Shown here in pieces: positions 7,567 to 14,696 of a DNA stretch of 26,430 nucleotides. The stretch's first letter is position 1; each line of letters begins with the position of its first letter. Under the pieces are notes generated by a model. It was not told the origin of the DNA. It did no database searches and saw only the letters and a program-made list of their open reading frames with translations. Origin of the DNA: Oscillospiraceae bacterium (GTDB taxonomy: Bacteria > Bacillota > Clostridia > Oscillospirales > Oscillospiraceae); assembly GCA_902783825.1 (NCBI GenBank), contig CACZSJ010000215.1, positions 1 to 26,430 of the forward strand. Direction: 5' to 3'. Made by a program: the position numbers and the translations under genes.

Positions 7567-8679
7567 TTACAGGAAAAACAGCAGGCCAAACAAGGCCGCA
7601 ATGGGTGCCGCCACACTGGCAAAGCGCATCCAATACCGCCCCTGCGAGACCGGCAGATCCCCAATCAGCTTCCCGCTCTGTCCGTTCATGGCAAAGAGGA
7701 AGCTCTTACCATTCCAGCGGGTGCTGAGCATCCAGACAGGAAGCAGCGCATAATTCACCGCACCTCGGCGCAAACGAACCCGTTTTGACGTGGTCGTGCA
7801 GCTGCTATAACCGCTGACCGTGTTGGCGATGATACGCTCAGCTGTGTTAATGGCCCTCTCATCTGCTCTGGTGGCACAGTCCCTTGCCGGTACATCGTAA
7901 ATGTCCGCCAGAAATCCAGGCAAATAAGCCAGGGAAAAAGGCTTCAGATCCGCATAATCAAAGGGTTCAATTGCGTCCATGTGGGAATCCGGCATCTTGG
8001 ACGAGGCGTCCACCGGAATACGGGAAAACGTAACCGTCCCGCCGCGACGCACGTCAAAATGGTCCGTTTCCGTGATCTGCTGGTTGCCCTGCCGGCGGGT
8101 GAACACCCGATTGGCAGCAAAATGCATATCCGCATCCGCCTCGCCATTGAACAGCCAGAACGGCACGTAGACCCCTTTGATTTCTTCTATGTGATTGCTG
8201 TCCGCGAAAGCTCTGGGCAGCAGGCGCTTACCGCGATAGTAGGCTTTCAATGCGCGAACGGCGTCTTCCTTGCTCAGCTTGAATGGCAGAATGTAATCTG
8301 GCTTCAGGCCGCCGTGGAACTGGGCCGGGACCACAGAGGGGTTGCCACAATAGGGACAACTGGTCGCCGCTGTGGTGGCGTCGCAGATCAGCTCCGCGCC
8401 ACAAGAGGGGCAACTATACTGTTTCATGCCGACAGCCTCCGCGCCCCAGTCAGATCCGGCTGCGTCGCAGTCCCAATCCGCGTCGTAAGCTGCTGGATCC
8501 GCCTCGCTGTTCAACGACGCTTCTACGGCCTGCTCGTTGGCATCGGCATACAGCGCCTCAATCTCCTGCACGGAAAAGCCGCTGCCGCAGTATTCACACT
8601 CCAGCTTTTCACTGGAGCCAGCATAGTGCAGCGGCCCCATACACCGTGGGCACTGATAGTTTGTAATCTGTGAAGGCAT
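7567..8679 (-). CDS. Double zinc-ribbon membrane protein (YdjG-like)
   Basis: The 370-residue protein starts with a TFIIB-type zinc ribbon (C10, C13, C28, C31). An acidic linker and a second ribbon (C90, C93, C108, C111) follow. A large conserved middle region begins LKPDYILPFKLSKEDA and includes YVPFWLFNGEADADM. A single hydrophobic stretch ends the chain (about 350-369, ending LFGLLFFL). The topology suggests cytoplasmic ribbons tethered by a C-terminal anchor. The start at 8679 has AGGAGAAG upstream and gives the first ribbon at the N-terminus. It resembles B. subtilis YdjG, part of a PspA-recruiting membrane complex. It lies 11 bases before the TPM gene. The exact biochemical role is unknown. 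Confidence 0.85.
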   Translation of the reverse strand: MPSQITNYQCPRCMGPLHYAGSSEKLECEYCGSGFSVQEIEALYADANEQAVEASLNSEADPAAYDADWDCDAAGSDWGAEAVGMKQYSCPSCGAELICDATTAATSCPYCGNPSVVPAQFHGGLKPDYILPFKLSKEDAVRALKAYYRGKRLLPRAFADSNHIEEIKGVYVPFWLFNGEADADMHFAANRVFTRRQGNQQITETDHFDVRRGGTVTFSRIPVDASSKMPDSHMDAIEPFDYADLKPFSLAYLPGFLADIYDVPARDCATRADERAINTAERIIANTVSGYSSCTTTSKRVRLRRGAVNYALLPVWMLSTRWNGKSFLFAMNGQSGKLIGDLPVSQGRYWMRFASVAAPIAALFGLLFFL

Positions 8680-8701
8680 TCTCTTCTCCTCACAAAGATA
8701 T

Positions 8702-9616
8702 TCACTCAACAGGAGGCAGACGGTCAGGCATAGGCTTCCCGTCATTCACCATGGCCAGATACCACTTATAGCGAAACGGCAAAGGCCCGCCGTCGCCGTC
8801 GTCAAGGTCATCCCACAACCGTCCCCAGGGGCGGAGCAGGATCTCATAGTCAAAGCGTTCTTCTCCTTCCTCGTAGGCGCCTCGGAACAGCAGACAGTCC
8901 GGATAGACGCCGGAACGCAGATCCAGCTGCCATTGTCCCGCTTCCAACTGAGCAAACCAGAAGTTTCCAAGAACAGACACAGCGCTTTCCGGCCGCTCCG
9001 GATCAATCTGAAACTCTACCATCGCCATGGGAAGATCCCGAGATCCGTCCTCATCCCACAGGCACAGCAGAACTCGCTCCCCACCATCCTCCATTGTGAT
9101 GGTAGCACAGCAGTCATACCAGGTCTCCGGGAAGCTTCCCTCAGTCTCGCGCAGAGACCAGCGGCCAAACCAATCGCCGCACCAGCGCGCCGCAGCCGCT
9201 TCATAGGTCTCCGGTGCAGGCGCTGACGGCATGTCGGAGACAAGATCCTCCCGCACGAAGCGAAGGCGCACCGCATCTCTCGGCATGATCAGCTCCACAA
9301 CGCCGTCGCGCAGCGATCCTGTACAACGCTCCGCGCCACAGCGCACGCGCAAGTTTTCTCCATCCAGAGACCAGCGGATCGTGCCGCTTTGCTCACCTGC
9401 CGTAAGAAGTCCCTTTCCCCCGCTTCCCAGCTCCAAAACGGCTCCCTGAGGATACAGCTCATCAAGCTTTAGGGGAAAACCATCCGCTTCCGCAGCCACA
9501 CAGAGGTAACGTCCCGCATCGAGGCTCTCCATCTCTGCGCAGCCGCACAAAGCGAGCAGAAGCAACACGCTGAGCAGGATGTTGAAAAATCTTTTGCCCT
9601 TTGAATCGTAAACCAT
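8702..9616 (-). CDS. Hypothetical lipoprotein in the SPFH/zinc-ribbon operon
   Basis: A 304-residue predicted lipoprotein with a basic N-terminus, a hydrophobic stretch at 12-23, and a lipobox LCGC with Cys26 as the lipidated residue. The mature part is acidic and rich in Trp, Gly and beta-strand patterns. About 33-120 reads like a small beta domain (YLCVAAEADGFPLKLDELYP; LELGSGGKGLL; IRWSLDGENLRVRC), and a second, Trp-rich region follows at about 140-290. I recognise no named family. The gene sits between the SPFH and zinc-ribbon genes with short gaps (18 and 22 bases) and is surely co-transcribed. It may be the extracellular sensor or partner of the module, which is inference. It has no counterpart in B. 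subtilis ydjFGHI. Confidence 0.85.
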   Translation of the reverse strand: MVYDSKGKRFFNILLSVLLLLALCGCAEMESLDAGRYLCVAAEADGFPLKLDELYPQGAVLELGSGGKGLLTAGEQSGTIRWSLDGENLRVRCGAERCTGSLRDGVVELIMPRDAVRLRFVREDLVSDMPSAPAPETYEAAAARWCGDWFGRWSLRETEGSFPETWYDCCATITMEDGGERVLLCLWDEDGSRDLPMAMVEFQIDPERPESAVSVLGNFWFAQLEAGQWQLDLRSGVYPDCLLFRGAYEEGEERFDYEILLRPWGRLWDDLDDGDGGPLPFRYKWYLAMVNDGKPMPDRLPPVE

Positions 9617-9634
9617 GCTCTCCCTTTGTCGCGC

Positions 9635-10945
9635 TTAGCTCAAGTCATCCTCACCAAAAGGATCGCCGCACTCCGGGCAGAATTTGGGCGGATTCTGCGG
9701 ATCCTCCGGGATCCAGCCACACTTATCGCACTTATACTTGGGGCCGTCTTCCGGCTTCTTTGCGCCGCATTCCGCGCAGAATTTGCCTCGATTGGAGGCA
9801 CCGCAGCTGGGGCAAACCCATGCGCCTGTCTGTACAGGCTCCGGCTTCTTTGCGCCGCATTCCTGGCAGAAATTCCCTGTTGCCGCTCTGCCACAGGAGG
9901 GGCAGAGCCAAGTGTTGGCCGCGGGTGCGACAGGCTGCTGCGCCTGCGGCTGATGATATGCGGACTGGGCATTCATCCCCACCGCGCCTGCCATGTTCAT
10001 TCCCATAAAGGCCATGGCCGCGCCGCTGCCTTCATTGGCAGCCGCCGCCTGCATGGCAGAGGCTGTTGCCCCGGCCAGATGCGCGTCGCGCATGCCGGGA
10101 TCCCGGAATGTGGCGTTGCGTTGCAGCTCCTTAATTATCTTTTCATCTTCCTCGTTGGCCTTTACGCTGGACACGCCAACAGAGACCACTTCGATCCCGC
10201 GCAGGTCCCGCCATTTGGCCGACAACTCCGCGTTGAGCGCTTCCGCCAGCTCTGTGGTATGTCCGGGCAGCGCGGAATAGCGGATTCCCATTTCAGAAAT
10301 CCGGGAGAACGCCGGCTGCAACGCGGTCAACAGCTCGCTTTTCAGCTGGCCGTCCAACTGATCCCGTGTATAGACAGCTCCCATATTGCCGCAAACATTG
10401 CTGTAAAACAGCAAGGGGTTGGAAATCCGGTAGCTGTACTCCCCGAAGCAGCGGATGGAAATGTCCATATCCAGGTTGATGTTCTTATCCACTACCCGGA
10501 AAGGTACCGGCGAAGGTGTGCCGTACTTATTCCCTGTCAGCTCCTTGGTGTTGAAATAGTAGACCCTCTGATCCTTGGGCGGCTGACCGCCAAAGCTAAA
10601 GCGCTTTCCGATGATCTCAAAAACGTCCAGGATACCGTCGCCCAGGTTGCCGTTAAAGATAGACGGCTCGGTAGACGCATCGTAGCGATACTCACCCGGC
10701 ACAGCGCAAACATCCACGATCTTCCCCTGCTCTACAATCAGCATGCACTGTCCATCGGCCACCGCAATCACAGAGCCGCTGGTAATGATGTTGTCGTTTC
10801 CGTTGTTGGAGGACAGACCGCTGACCCGCTTTCTGCCCTTGACTGCCAGCACGTTGGCAGGCAGCGCCTCGCAATAAAAATACTCTTTCCACTGGTCCGC
10901 CAATACGCCGGCAGCAGCGCTCAAAGCCGCTTGAACAAGACCCAT
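9635..10945 (-). CDS. SPFH-domain protein with three C-terminal zinc ribbons (YdjI-like)
   Basis: The 436-residue, mostly cytoplasmic protein begins MGLVQAALSAAAGVLADQWK. An SPFH/virion-core-type domain follows at about 25-270 (VAVKGRKR, PVPFRVVDKNINLDMDISIR, IRYSALPGHT). Next comes an Ala/Met-rich low-complexity linker (about 288-345) and three Cys4 ribbons: C348/C351/C360/C363, C378/C381/C390/C393 and C406/C409/C423/C426. The first two ribbons are a recent duplication visible in the DNA. SPFH proteins scaffold membrane microdomains; in B. subtilis the relative YdjI is needed to recruit the PspA-like YdjF to the membrane. It is promoter-proximal in this operon. No pspA lies beside it. Confidence 0.9.
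   Translation of the reverse strand: MGLVQAALSAAAGVLADQWKEYFYCEALPANVLAVKGRKRVSGLSSNNGNDNIITSGSVIAVADGQCMLIVEQGKIVDVCAVPGEYRYDASTEPSIFNGNLGDGILDVFEIIGKRFSFGGQPPKDQRVYYFNTKELTGNKYGTPSPVPFRVVDKNINLDMDISIRCFGEYSYRISNPLLFYSNVCGNMGAVYTRDQLDGQLKSELLTALQPAFSRISEMGIRYSALPGHTTELAEALNAELSAKWRDLRGIEVVSVGVSSVKANEEDEKIIKELQRNATFRDPGMRDAHLAGATASAMQAAAANEGSGAAMAFMGMNMAGAVGMNAQSAYHQPQAQQPVAPAANTWLCPSCGRAATGNFCQECGAKKPEPVQTGAWVCPSCGASNRGKFCAECGAKKPEDGPKYKCDKCGWIPEDPQNPPKFCPECGDPFGEDDLS
9751..9863. repeat. 90-base tandem duplication encoding two zinc ribbons
   Basis: The 23 bases at 9751-9773 recur identically at 9841-9863, and the flanking sequence is also similar. The period is 90 bases, or 30 codons, equal to one ribbon plus its linker. 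The repeated protein text is CGAKKPE. This shows that ribbons 1 and 2 of the SPFH protein arose by a recent in-frame duplication; ribbon 3 is more divergent. Confidence 0.85.
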
Positions 10946-11014
10946 AATGATTCTCCTTTCCAGTATCTATCTGTATGTTCTTTTTCCTTTGGTTTTCTAT
11001 GTCCTGTATGTTTC

Positions 11015-11043
11015 ACTATAGTGGATTTTCGCTGAAAAAGCAA
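11015..11043 (-). promoter_or_regulatory. Promoter of the SPFH operon
   Basis: On the minus strand: -35 TTGCTT (plus 11038-11043), 17-base spacer, -10 TATAGT (plus 11015-11020). Start of transcription is expected near 11008, leaving a 60-base A/G-rich leader that ends in a GGAAAGGAG ribosome site before the SPFH ATG. It is a good sigma-A promoter. No separate regulator site was recognised. Confidence 0.75.
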
Positions 11044-11075
11044 CAGAAAAATCCTCGTACATCTTTATGACGCAG

Positions 11076-11114
11076 CTTGCCACGAATTGTTCTGGAAAGC
11101 GCGGCAAGTTTTTT
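11076..11114 (+). terminator. Terminator-like hairpin upstream of the tRNA region
   Basis: CTTGCC (11076-11081) pairs with GGCAAG (11103-11108), directly followed by six T (11109-11114) on the plus strand. CGCA before and TGCG after can extend the pairing. It has the form of an intrinsic terminator, but no plus-strand gene lies upstream (the SPFH gene is on the other strand). It may end an antisense or small RNA, or be part of the hairpin array. Confidence 0.5.
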
Positions 11115-11319
11115 GCGTGTTTATGAGGACGGGCAACTATATATGCCGACCTTGCAAGGCATGGAAAGCGCCTGCCATGCATTTGCGTTGGCAGGCGCCT
11201 CAGGCATCCGGGAGATCTCGCGCGCCGATCTCCCATCAGCCCGCACCGGTATGCTCAGCATACCGCAAGTCTGCCGCGCAGTCTGGCGAAAAACGGTGTG
11301 CTGTCCATGGATTTTGCTC

Positions 11320-11348
11320 TTGCTTTTTTCACCGGAGCATGCTATACT
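11320..11348 (+). promoter_or_regulatory. Promoter of tRNA-Gly
   Basis: -35 TTGCTT at 11320-11325, 17-base spacer, -10 TATACT at 11343-11348, with the tRNA beginning 11 bases after the -10 box. This spacing is what is expected for a stable-RNA promoter. It may also drive thiamine pyrophosphokinase by read-through of the terminator at 11438-11458. Confidence 0.8.
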
Positions 11349-11358
11349 GACCACACTC

Positions 11359-11432
11359 GCGGATGTAGTTCATCGGTAGAACTCCGGCTTCCCAAGCCGA
11401 TAAGGTGGGTTCGACTCCCATCATCCGCTCCA
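11359..11432 (+). tRNA. tRNA-Gly (anticodon CCC)
   Basis: A 74-base tRNA with encoded CCA. The acceptor stem GCGGATG/CATCCGC pairs perfectly, with discriminator T at 11429 and CCA at 11430-11432. The anticodon arm CCGGC-TTCCCAA-GCCGA places CCC in the loop, so it reads GGG glycine codons. The T arm carries GGTTCGACTCC. The G1-C72 pair and U73 are usual for bacterial tRNA-Gly. It is an isolated tRNA, not part of a cluster. Confidence 0.95.
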
Positions 11433-11437
11433 AAAAG

Positions 11438-11458
11438 CCACCCACAGGGTGGTTTTTT
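11438..11458 (+). terminator. Terminator after tRNA-Gly, in front of thiamine pyrophosphokinase
   Basis: CCACCC (11438-11443), loop ACA, GGGTGG (11447-11452), then T6 (11453-11458). It is a compact, strong Rho-independent terminator starting 6 bases after the tRNA CCA. It lies only 16 bases before the pyrophosphokinase ATG, with no room for a promoter between. That gene must therefore depend on read-through or on a promoter overlapping the tRNA. Confidence 0.87.
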
Positions 11459-11474
11459 CATTAAGGAGTAGCGC

Positions 11475-12095
11475 ATGCACAAACGATGTCTTATTATCAG
11501 CGGCGGAGACTTTTCTCCCATTGAACAACCGGGTGAGCACGATTTCGTCATCGCCTGCGACAAAGGCTATGTCTATGCCAAGCGCTGCGGCATTGTACCC
11601 GATCTGGTCGTCAGCGATTTTGATTCCTACACAGATGCCATTGACCCGGATGTTCCTGTCTACCCATTTCCGTCGGAAAAAGACGACACGGACACGATGA
11701 TTGCCATTCGATACGCCATTGAGCATGGTTTTGACAGCGTGGTATTATACTGCGCCCTGGGAGGGCGACTGGACCATACATTGGCAAATCTGCAGAGCCT
11801 GGTATTCGCCCAGCGCCACGGCCTCTCGGCCTCTCTGGTGGAAAAAGACAACTGCGTATATACACTGCAGAACGGCAGTATGCGCGTTCCGCGCCGGGAA
11901 GGCTGGGCCTTTTCCGTCTTCGCAGCAGAGGATCGCTGCACAGGGCTGTGTATCCGTGGGGCCAAATACCCACTGGAAGAAGCGGAGCTGACCAGCAGTT
12001 TCCCGCTGGGGGTCAGCAACGAATGGGCTTGCCCAGAAATTGAGCTTTGTGTTGAGAGCGGAATCCTTCTGATCGTTCTCTCCCGCCTGCAATAA
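11475..12095 (+). CDS. thiN: Thiamine pyrophosphokinase
   Basis: This cytoplasmic enzyme transfers diphosphate from ATP to thiamine to make the cofactor TPP. The 206-residue length is normal. The catalytic N-terminal domain shows IISGGDFSP (8-15), IACDKG (26-31), PDLVVSDFDSY (42-52), KDDTDT (69-74) and LGGRLDHTLAN (95-105), the last forming the thiamine/ATP site at the dimer interface. A beta-rich C-terminal domain follows. The start is set by AAGGAG at 11463-11468. It is a single gene bracketed by two terminators. No TPP riboswitch is present, which suits a salvage enzyme needed constitutively. Confidence 0.95.
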   Translation: MHKRCLIISGGDFSPIEQPGEHDFVIACDKGYVYAKRCGIVPDLVVSDFDSYTDAIDPDVPVYPFPSEKDDTDTMIAIRYAIEHGFDSVVLYCALGGRLDHTLANLQSLVFAQRHGLSASLVEKDNCVYTLQNGSMRVPRREGWAFSVFAAEDRCTGLCIRGAKYPLEEAELTSSFPLGVSNEWACPEIELCVESGILLIVLSRLQ

Positions 12096-12097
12096 GC

Positions 12098-12127
12098 AAC
12101 ACCGGCCGCCTCGCAGCGGCCGGTGTT
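12098..12127. terminator. Bidirectional terminator between thiN and asnA
   Basis: AACACCGGCCGC (12098-12109), six-base loop, GCGGCCGGTGTT (12116-12127): a 12-pair, very GC-rich hairpin between two convergent genes. CTTGTT follows on the plus strand and the minus-strand side is GCTTATT. T-tracts are modest, but the stem strength and position make it a shared terminator. Confidence 0.85.
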
Positions 12128-12135
12128 CTTGTTCA

Positions 12136-13149
12136 TTATAGCAGCATCACGCCCGCTTTTTCGCAGCGGTCTATCGTTTCCTGATCCCAGATAGACGCCT
12201 GAACCTCTCCGATGTGGGCCTTTCCCAGCAACAGCATGGAGACCCGAGATTGGCCGATGCCGCCGCCGATGGTCAGAGGCAACTCGCCCCGAAGCAAGGC
12301 CTTGTGGTAGGGCAATTCCCGCCTGTCATCACAGGCAGAAAGCCGCAGCTGCCTGTCCAGTGTTTCCGGATCGACCCGGATGCCCATGGAGGATATCTCC
12401 ATGGCACAATCCAACAGATCGTCCCAGAACATGATATCACCGTTTAAGGACCAGTCGTCATAGTCTGGCGCGCGCCCGTCATGAGGCTTGCCGGATCGCA
12501 GGGCCCCGCCGATCCCGATGATAAACGCTGTCTTATGTTCCCGCAGATAGTGGTTTTCCCGCTGCTTGGGACTCATGCCCGGATATTGATCCTCCAACTC
12601 CTGCGCCGTGACAAAAGACACCCTGCGCTCCAACTTGCCCAAGGACGCCAGCTGCGGATAAATCGCCTGGATGGTGTCCTGCGTGTCACAGATGGCGGTA
12701 ACAATATCCATCACCGTCAGCTTGAGAAAATCCAGATTCCGATTTTCCTGCAGAATCACCTTTTCCCAGTCCCACTGATCCACGTAGACCGAGTGCAGAT
12801 TGTCCAGCTCGTCCTCATCCCGGCGTATGGCGTTCATATCTGTGTACAGGCCCTTGCCAGGATAGAATCCGTAGCGCTTCAGAGCCAAGCGTTTCCACTT
12901 GGCCAGCGACTGAACAACCTCCGCCTTGTGGCTGGAGCGGAGAATTTCAAAACTGACCGGCCGTTCATAGCCGTTGAGCGTATCGTTTAAGCCGGAGCTT
13001 TCGTCCACAAACAGCGGGGCGGATACCCGATACAGATTCAGAAGCGCCCCCAGCCTGTCCTCAAACAGGCGATGAATCAGGCTAATGGCTTTCTGCGTAT
13101 CATAAATAGACAGCAGGCTTTTATAGCCCTCCGGGATACATGTTTCCAT
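12136..13149 (-). CDS. asnA: Aspartate--ammonia ligase (asparagine synthetase A)
   Basis: This enzyme makes asparagine from aspartate, ammonia and ATP, giving AMP and PPi; it is related to class II aspartyl-tRNA synthetases. The full-length product is 337 residues. Characteristic stretches are LNLYRVSAPLFVDESSGLND, DTLNGYERPVSFEI, LHSVYVDQWDWEKVI (starting near 118), HKTAFIIGIGG, the class II motif 3-like GGGIGQSRVSMLLLGKAHIGE, and a C-terminal VQASIWDQE. GGGGGAAG precedes the start, and the gene follows the DUF4364 gene by 15 bases, so the two are probably co-transcribed. Being ammonia- rather than glutamine-dependent, it fits an anaerobe living with abundant ammonium. Confidence 0.97.
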   Translation of the reverse strand: METCIPEGYKSLLSIYDTQKAISLIHRLFEDRLGALLNLYRVSAPLFVDESSGLNDTLNGYERPVSFEILRSSHKAEVVQSLAKWKRLALKRYGFYPGKGLYTDMNAIRRDEDELDNLHSVYVDQWDWEKVILQENRNLDFLKLTVMDIVTAICDTQDTIQAIYPQLASLGKLERRVSFVTAQELEDQYPGMSPKQRENHYLREHKTAFIIGIGGALRSGKPHDGRAPDYDDWSLNGDIMFWDDLLDCAMEISSMGIRVDPETLDRQLRLSACDDRRELPYHKALLRGELPLTIGGGIGQSRVSMLLLGKAHIGEVQASIWDQETIDRCEKAGVMLL

Positions 13150-13164
13150 AGGCTGTCTTCCCCC

Positions 13165-13680
13165 TTATTCTGAAAGCAAGGCCAGAATCTGCTGGTAATA
13201 GCGCTCCGCATTTTTGCGGAAGTTCTTTTCCATTTGAACGGCCTGCTCCTCCCCTGCGCAAAGAAGCCGCAGTTGAAGTATCGGGCCCTTGCCGTCAGAC
13301 ATAGCCAGCTCCGCCGTACAGCCGTCCTTCTCCAGACTGTGCCGGGCGACGATCATGGCGGCACGGCGCATCCTCTCCTCCACCGGCGCCATCAGTTTGA
13401 TGGCCTTCACACGGACCGAATAGGGCAGGCTGCTGTCCACAGCCTCCGCGTTGCGCTCACCTTTTTCCGTAATGGCATAGCCTTCCTCGCTCTGTTTCAC
13501 GTGGCCGCTCACCAGCAGTTCACTGAGACAATCGGAATAATCAAAATAGCCGACGCCGCTGTCACACTGGCACAGCTCCAGCAGCGTCTCCGGCTCCACC
13601 GCGCCGGGAAGTCTGCGAAGAATAAAGAGGATCAGGAGTTTGATATCAAGTTTCTCGTGGATAAAGCCAGGTTGGTCCAT
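13165..13680 (-). CDS. DUF4364 family winged-helix protein, probable regulator
   Basis: The 171-residue cytoplasmic protein has an N-terminal winged-helix-like half (about 8-80: KLDIKLLILFILRRLPG, YFDYSDCLSELLVSGHVKQ, YAITEKG) and a mixed alpha/beta C-terminal half. It matches the DUF4364 family found in Clostridia, whose members look like PadR/ArsR-style regulators but have no firmly established target. It is the first gene of the unit with asnA, so asnA control is a possibility (inference). A clear sigma-A promoter and GGAGG ribosome site precede it. Confidence 0.85.
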   Translation of the reverse strand: MDQPGFIHEKLDIKLLILFILRRLPGAVEPETLLELCQCDSGVGYFDYSDCLSELLVSGHVKQSEEGYAITEKGERNAEAVDSSLPYSVRVKAIKLMAPVEERMRRAAMIVARHSLEKDGCTAELAMSDGKGPILQLRLLCAGEEQAVQMEKNFRKNAERYYQQILALLSE

Positions 13681-13715
13681 GGGATTTCCTCCTTATTCTC
13701 TAAAAGATATGCACT

Positions 13716-13743
13716 ATTATACTGCAAGCCCCGGATTTTTCAA
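13716..13743 (-). promoter_or_regulatory. Promoter of DUF4364-asnA
   Basis: On the minus strand: -35 TTGAAA (plus 13738-13743), 16-base spacer, -10 TATAAT (plus 13716-13721). It lies 36-63 bases before the DUF4364 ATG. The divergent gene at 13823 shares this roughly 140-base interval. Confidence 0.82.
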
Positions 13744-13822
13744 GACAAAAATAACACATAAGCCGCGCTGCCGCATAGACTGTACTGAAGTTTCTTCAAT
13801 CCATTCAACAGGAGGTAGCACT

Positions 13823-14614
13823 ATGGCCGACAGAGTTGCACCCGGTCCTGTAGACGCCGCGGCAGTCATTCAGGAAGCCGTATCCGTTGACACCAGAAAA
13901 ATCTTTGACAGCTGCCGCGACAAGGACTGTGTAGATGATTTGCGCGTATATCCCACTGTCAGCTCCCAGAATTATCTGGACAGCGCCATGAGCATCCGTC
14001 CCAAATCTGCGGAGCTTTTGTACGTGTCACTGAACGTGGAGCCCATCAGCTTTAACCGAGGTTACTATACCATCGACTGCACATATTTCTATCGGGTCTC
14101 CGGAGAGGCTTTTCCGGGCGGCCAGCCGCTTCTGGGCCTGGCCGTGTTCGACAAGCGCGTCATGCTCTTTGGCAGTGAAGGCAGCGCCATGACCTTTTCC
14201 TCCGATGAGCCCGAAAAACTGCCTGACTCCCGTGATCTGCCCAAGGCCGTTTTGAATGCTGTGGATCCCATCGCGCTTTATATGAAGGTGGTGGACAACG
14301 ACAACGGGCTTCCGCCGGATCTGGAGCCGCGGGTCATTCCCTCTTTCATTAGCGACGCTTTCCCGGAGCCGCTTGTGCTCACCGACAGCGGCAGACGCTG
14401 GTACGCCACCATCGGGCAGTTCAGTATCATCCGCCTGGAGCGGGACACCCAGCTCTTGATCCCCGCCTACGACTACAGCATGCCCGACAAGGACTGCCCC
14501 GGCAGCACCCCGGACGATCCCTGCGAGCTGTTCAGCAGAATCCATTTTCCCATGGACGAATTTTTTCCGCCTGACAGCGTCAGCGGAGACACAGAGTATC
14601 GGAGCATGATCTAA
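13823..14614 (+). CDS. Conserved-looking hypothetical protein, 263 residues
   Basis: The start at 13823 is fixed by AGGAGG 7 bases upstream; the open frame continues further upstream without a ribosome site. The product is soluble, with no signal peptide or membrane segment. A striking early motif is FDSCRDKDCVDDLRVYPT (28-45, Cys31 and Cys36). Alternating hydrophobic stretches follow (ELLYVSLNVEPISF, YYTIDCTYFYRVSG), then a C-terminal CPGSTPDDPCELFSRIHFP. I believe similar DSC-KDKDC proteins exist in other Clostridia, possibly linked to sporulation or envelope, but cannot name a family and give no function. It is monocistronic, with its own terminator at 14619-14651. Confidence 0.8.
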   Translation: MADRVAPGPVDAAAVIQEAVSVDTRKIFDSCRDKDCVDDLRVYPTVSSQNYLDSAMSIRPKSAELLYVSLNVEPISFNRGYYTIDCTYFYRVSGEAFPGGQPLLGLAVFDKRVMLFGSEGSAMTFSSDEPEKLPDSRDLPKAVLNAVDPIALYMKVVDNDNGLPPDLEPRVIPSFISDAFPEPLVLTDSGRRWYATIGQFSIIRLERDTQLLIPAYDYSMPDKDCPGSTPDDPCELFSRIHFPMDEFFPPDSVSGDTEYRSMI

Positions 14615-14618
14615 TGCC

Positions 14619-14651
14619 TGCGGAGGCTGTGAGAACCAGTCTCCGCATTTT
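14619..14651 (+). terminator. Terminator of the 263-residue hypothetical gene
   Basis: TGCGGAG (14619-14625) pairs with CTCCGCA (14641-14647). After one mismatch CTG (14627-14629) pairs with CAG (14637-14639), and TTTTC follows. The hairpin starts 4 bases after the TAA. Confidence 0.85.
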
Positions 14652-14658
14652 CTTCAAA

Positions 14659-14695
14659 GGAAGCGGCGGTCCGGATAAACCGGGCCGCCGCTTCC
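14659..14695 (-). terminator. Terminator of the NagB-like/glmM/beta-helix cluster
   Basis: GGAAGCGGCGG (14659-14669) pairs with CCGCCGCTTCC (14685-14695), 11 pairs extended by CC/GG inside. It begins directly after the stop of the minus-strand beta-helix gene. The T-tract on the minus strand is short (TTT), so termination may be imperfect, but the position is right. Confidence 0.75.
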
Positions 14696-14696
14696 C

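Larger units (their letters stand above)
11044..11358. other. Gene-free interval with four consecutive hairpins
   Basis: There is no convincing gene between the SPFH promoter and the tRNA. Four inverted repeats stand in a row: CTTGCC/GGCAAG followed by T6 (11076-11114); GCGCCTGCCA/TGGCAGGCGC (11168-11177 and 11189-11198); GGGAGATC/GATCTCCC (11210-11217 and 11227-11234); CGGTATGC/GCATACCG with a TCA loop (11247-11254 and 11258-11265). The palindrome CCTTGCAAGG is at 11150-11159. Stems are perfect and GC-rich. The density suggests a structured RNA or a palindromic element, but I could not match it to 6S RNA, RNase P RNA, tmRNA, SRP RNA or a T-box. Confidence 0.55.

Noticed and set aside
9626..11035. 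Plus-strand open frame of 469 codons opposite the SPFH gene
   Set aside because: It is the mirror of a well-supported SPFH/zinc-ribbon gene, has no ribosome site, and its translation is rich in Arg/Ala/Gly/His with no family pattern.
11077..11379. Plus-strand ORF of 100 codons across the hairpin cluster
   Set aside because: It runs through the tRNA promoter into the tRNA, has no ribosome site, and its text follows the inverted repeats.
11342..11563. Minus-strand ORF containing GSRTHLIGLGSRSSTDELH
   Set aside because: It is the antisense reading of tRNA-Gly, a well-known type of spurious ORF.
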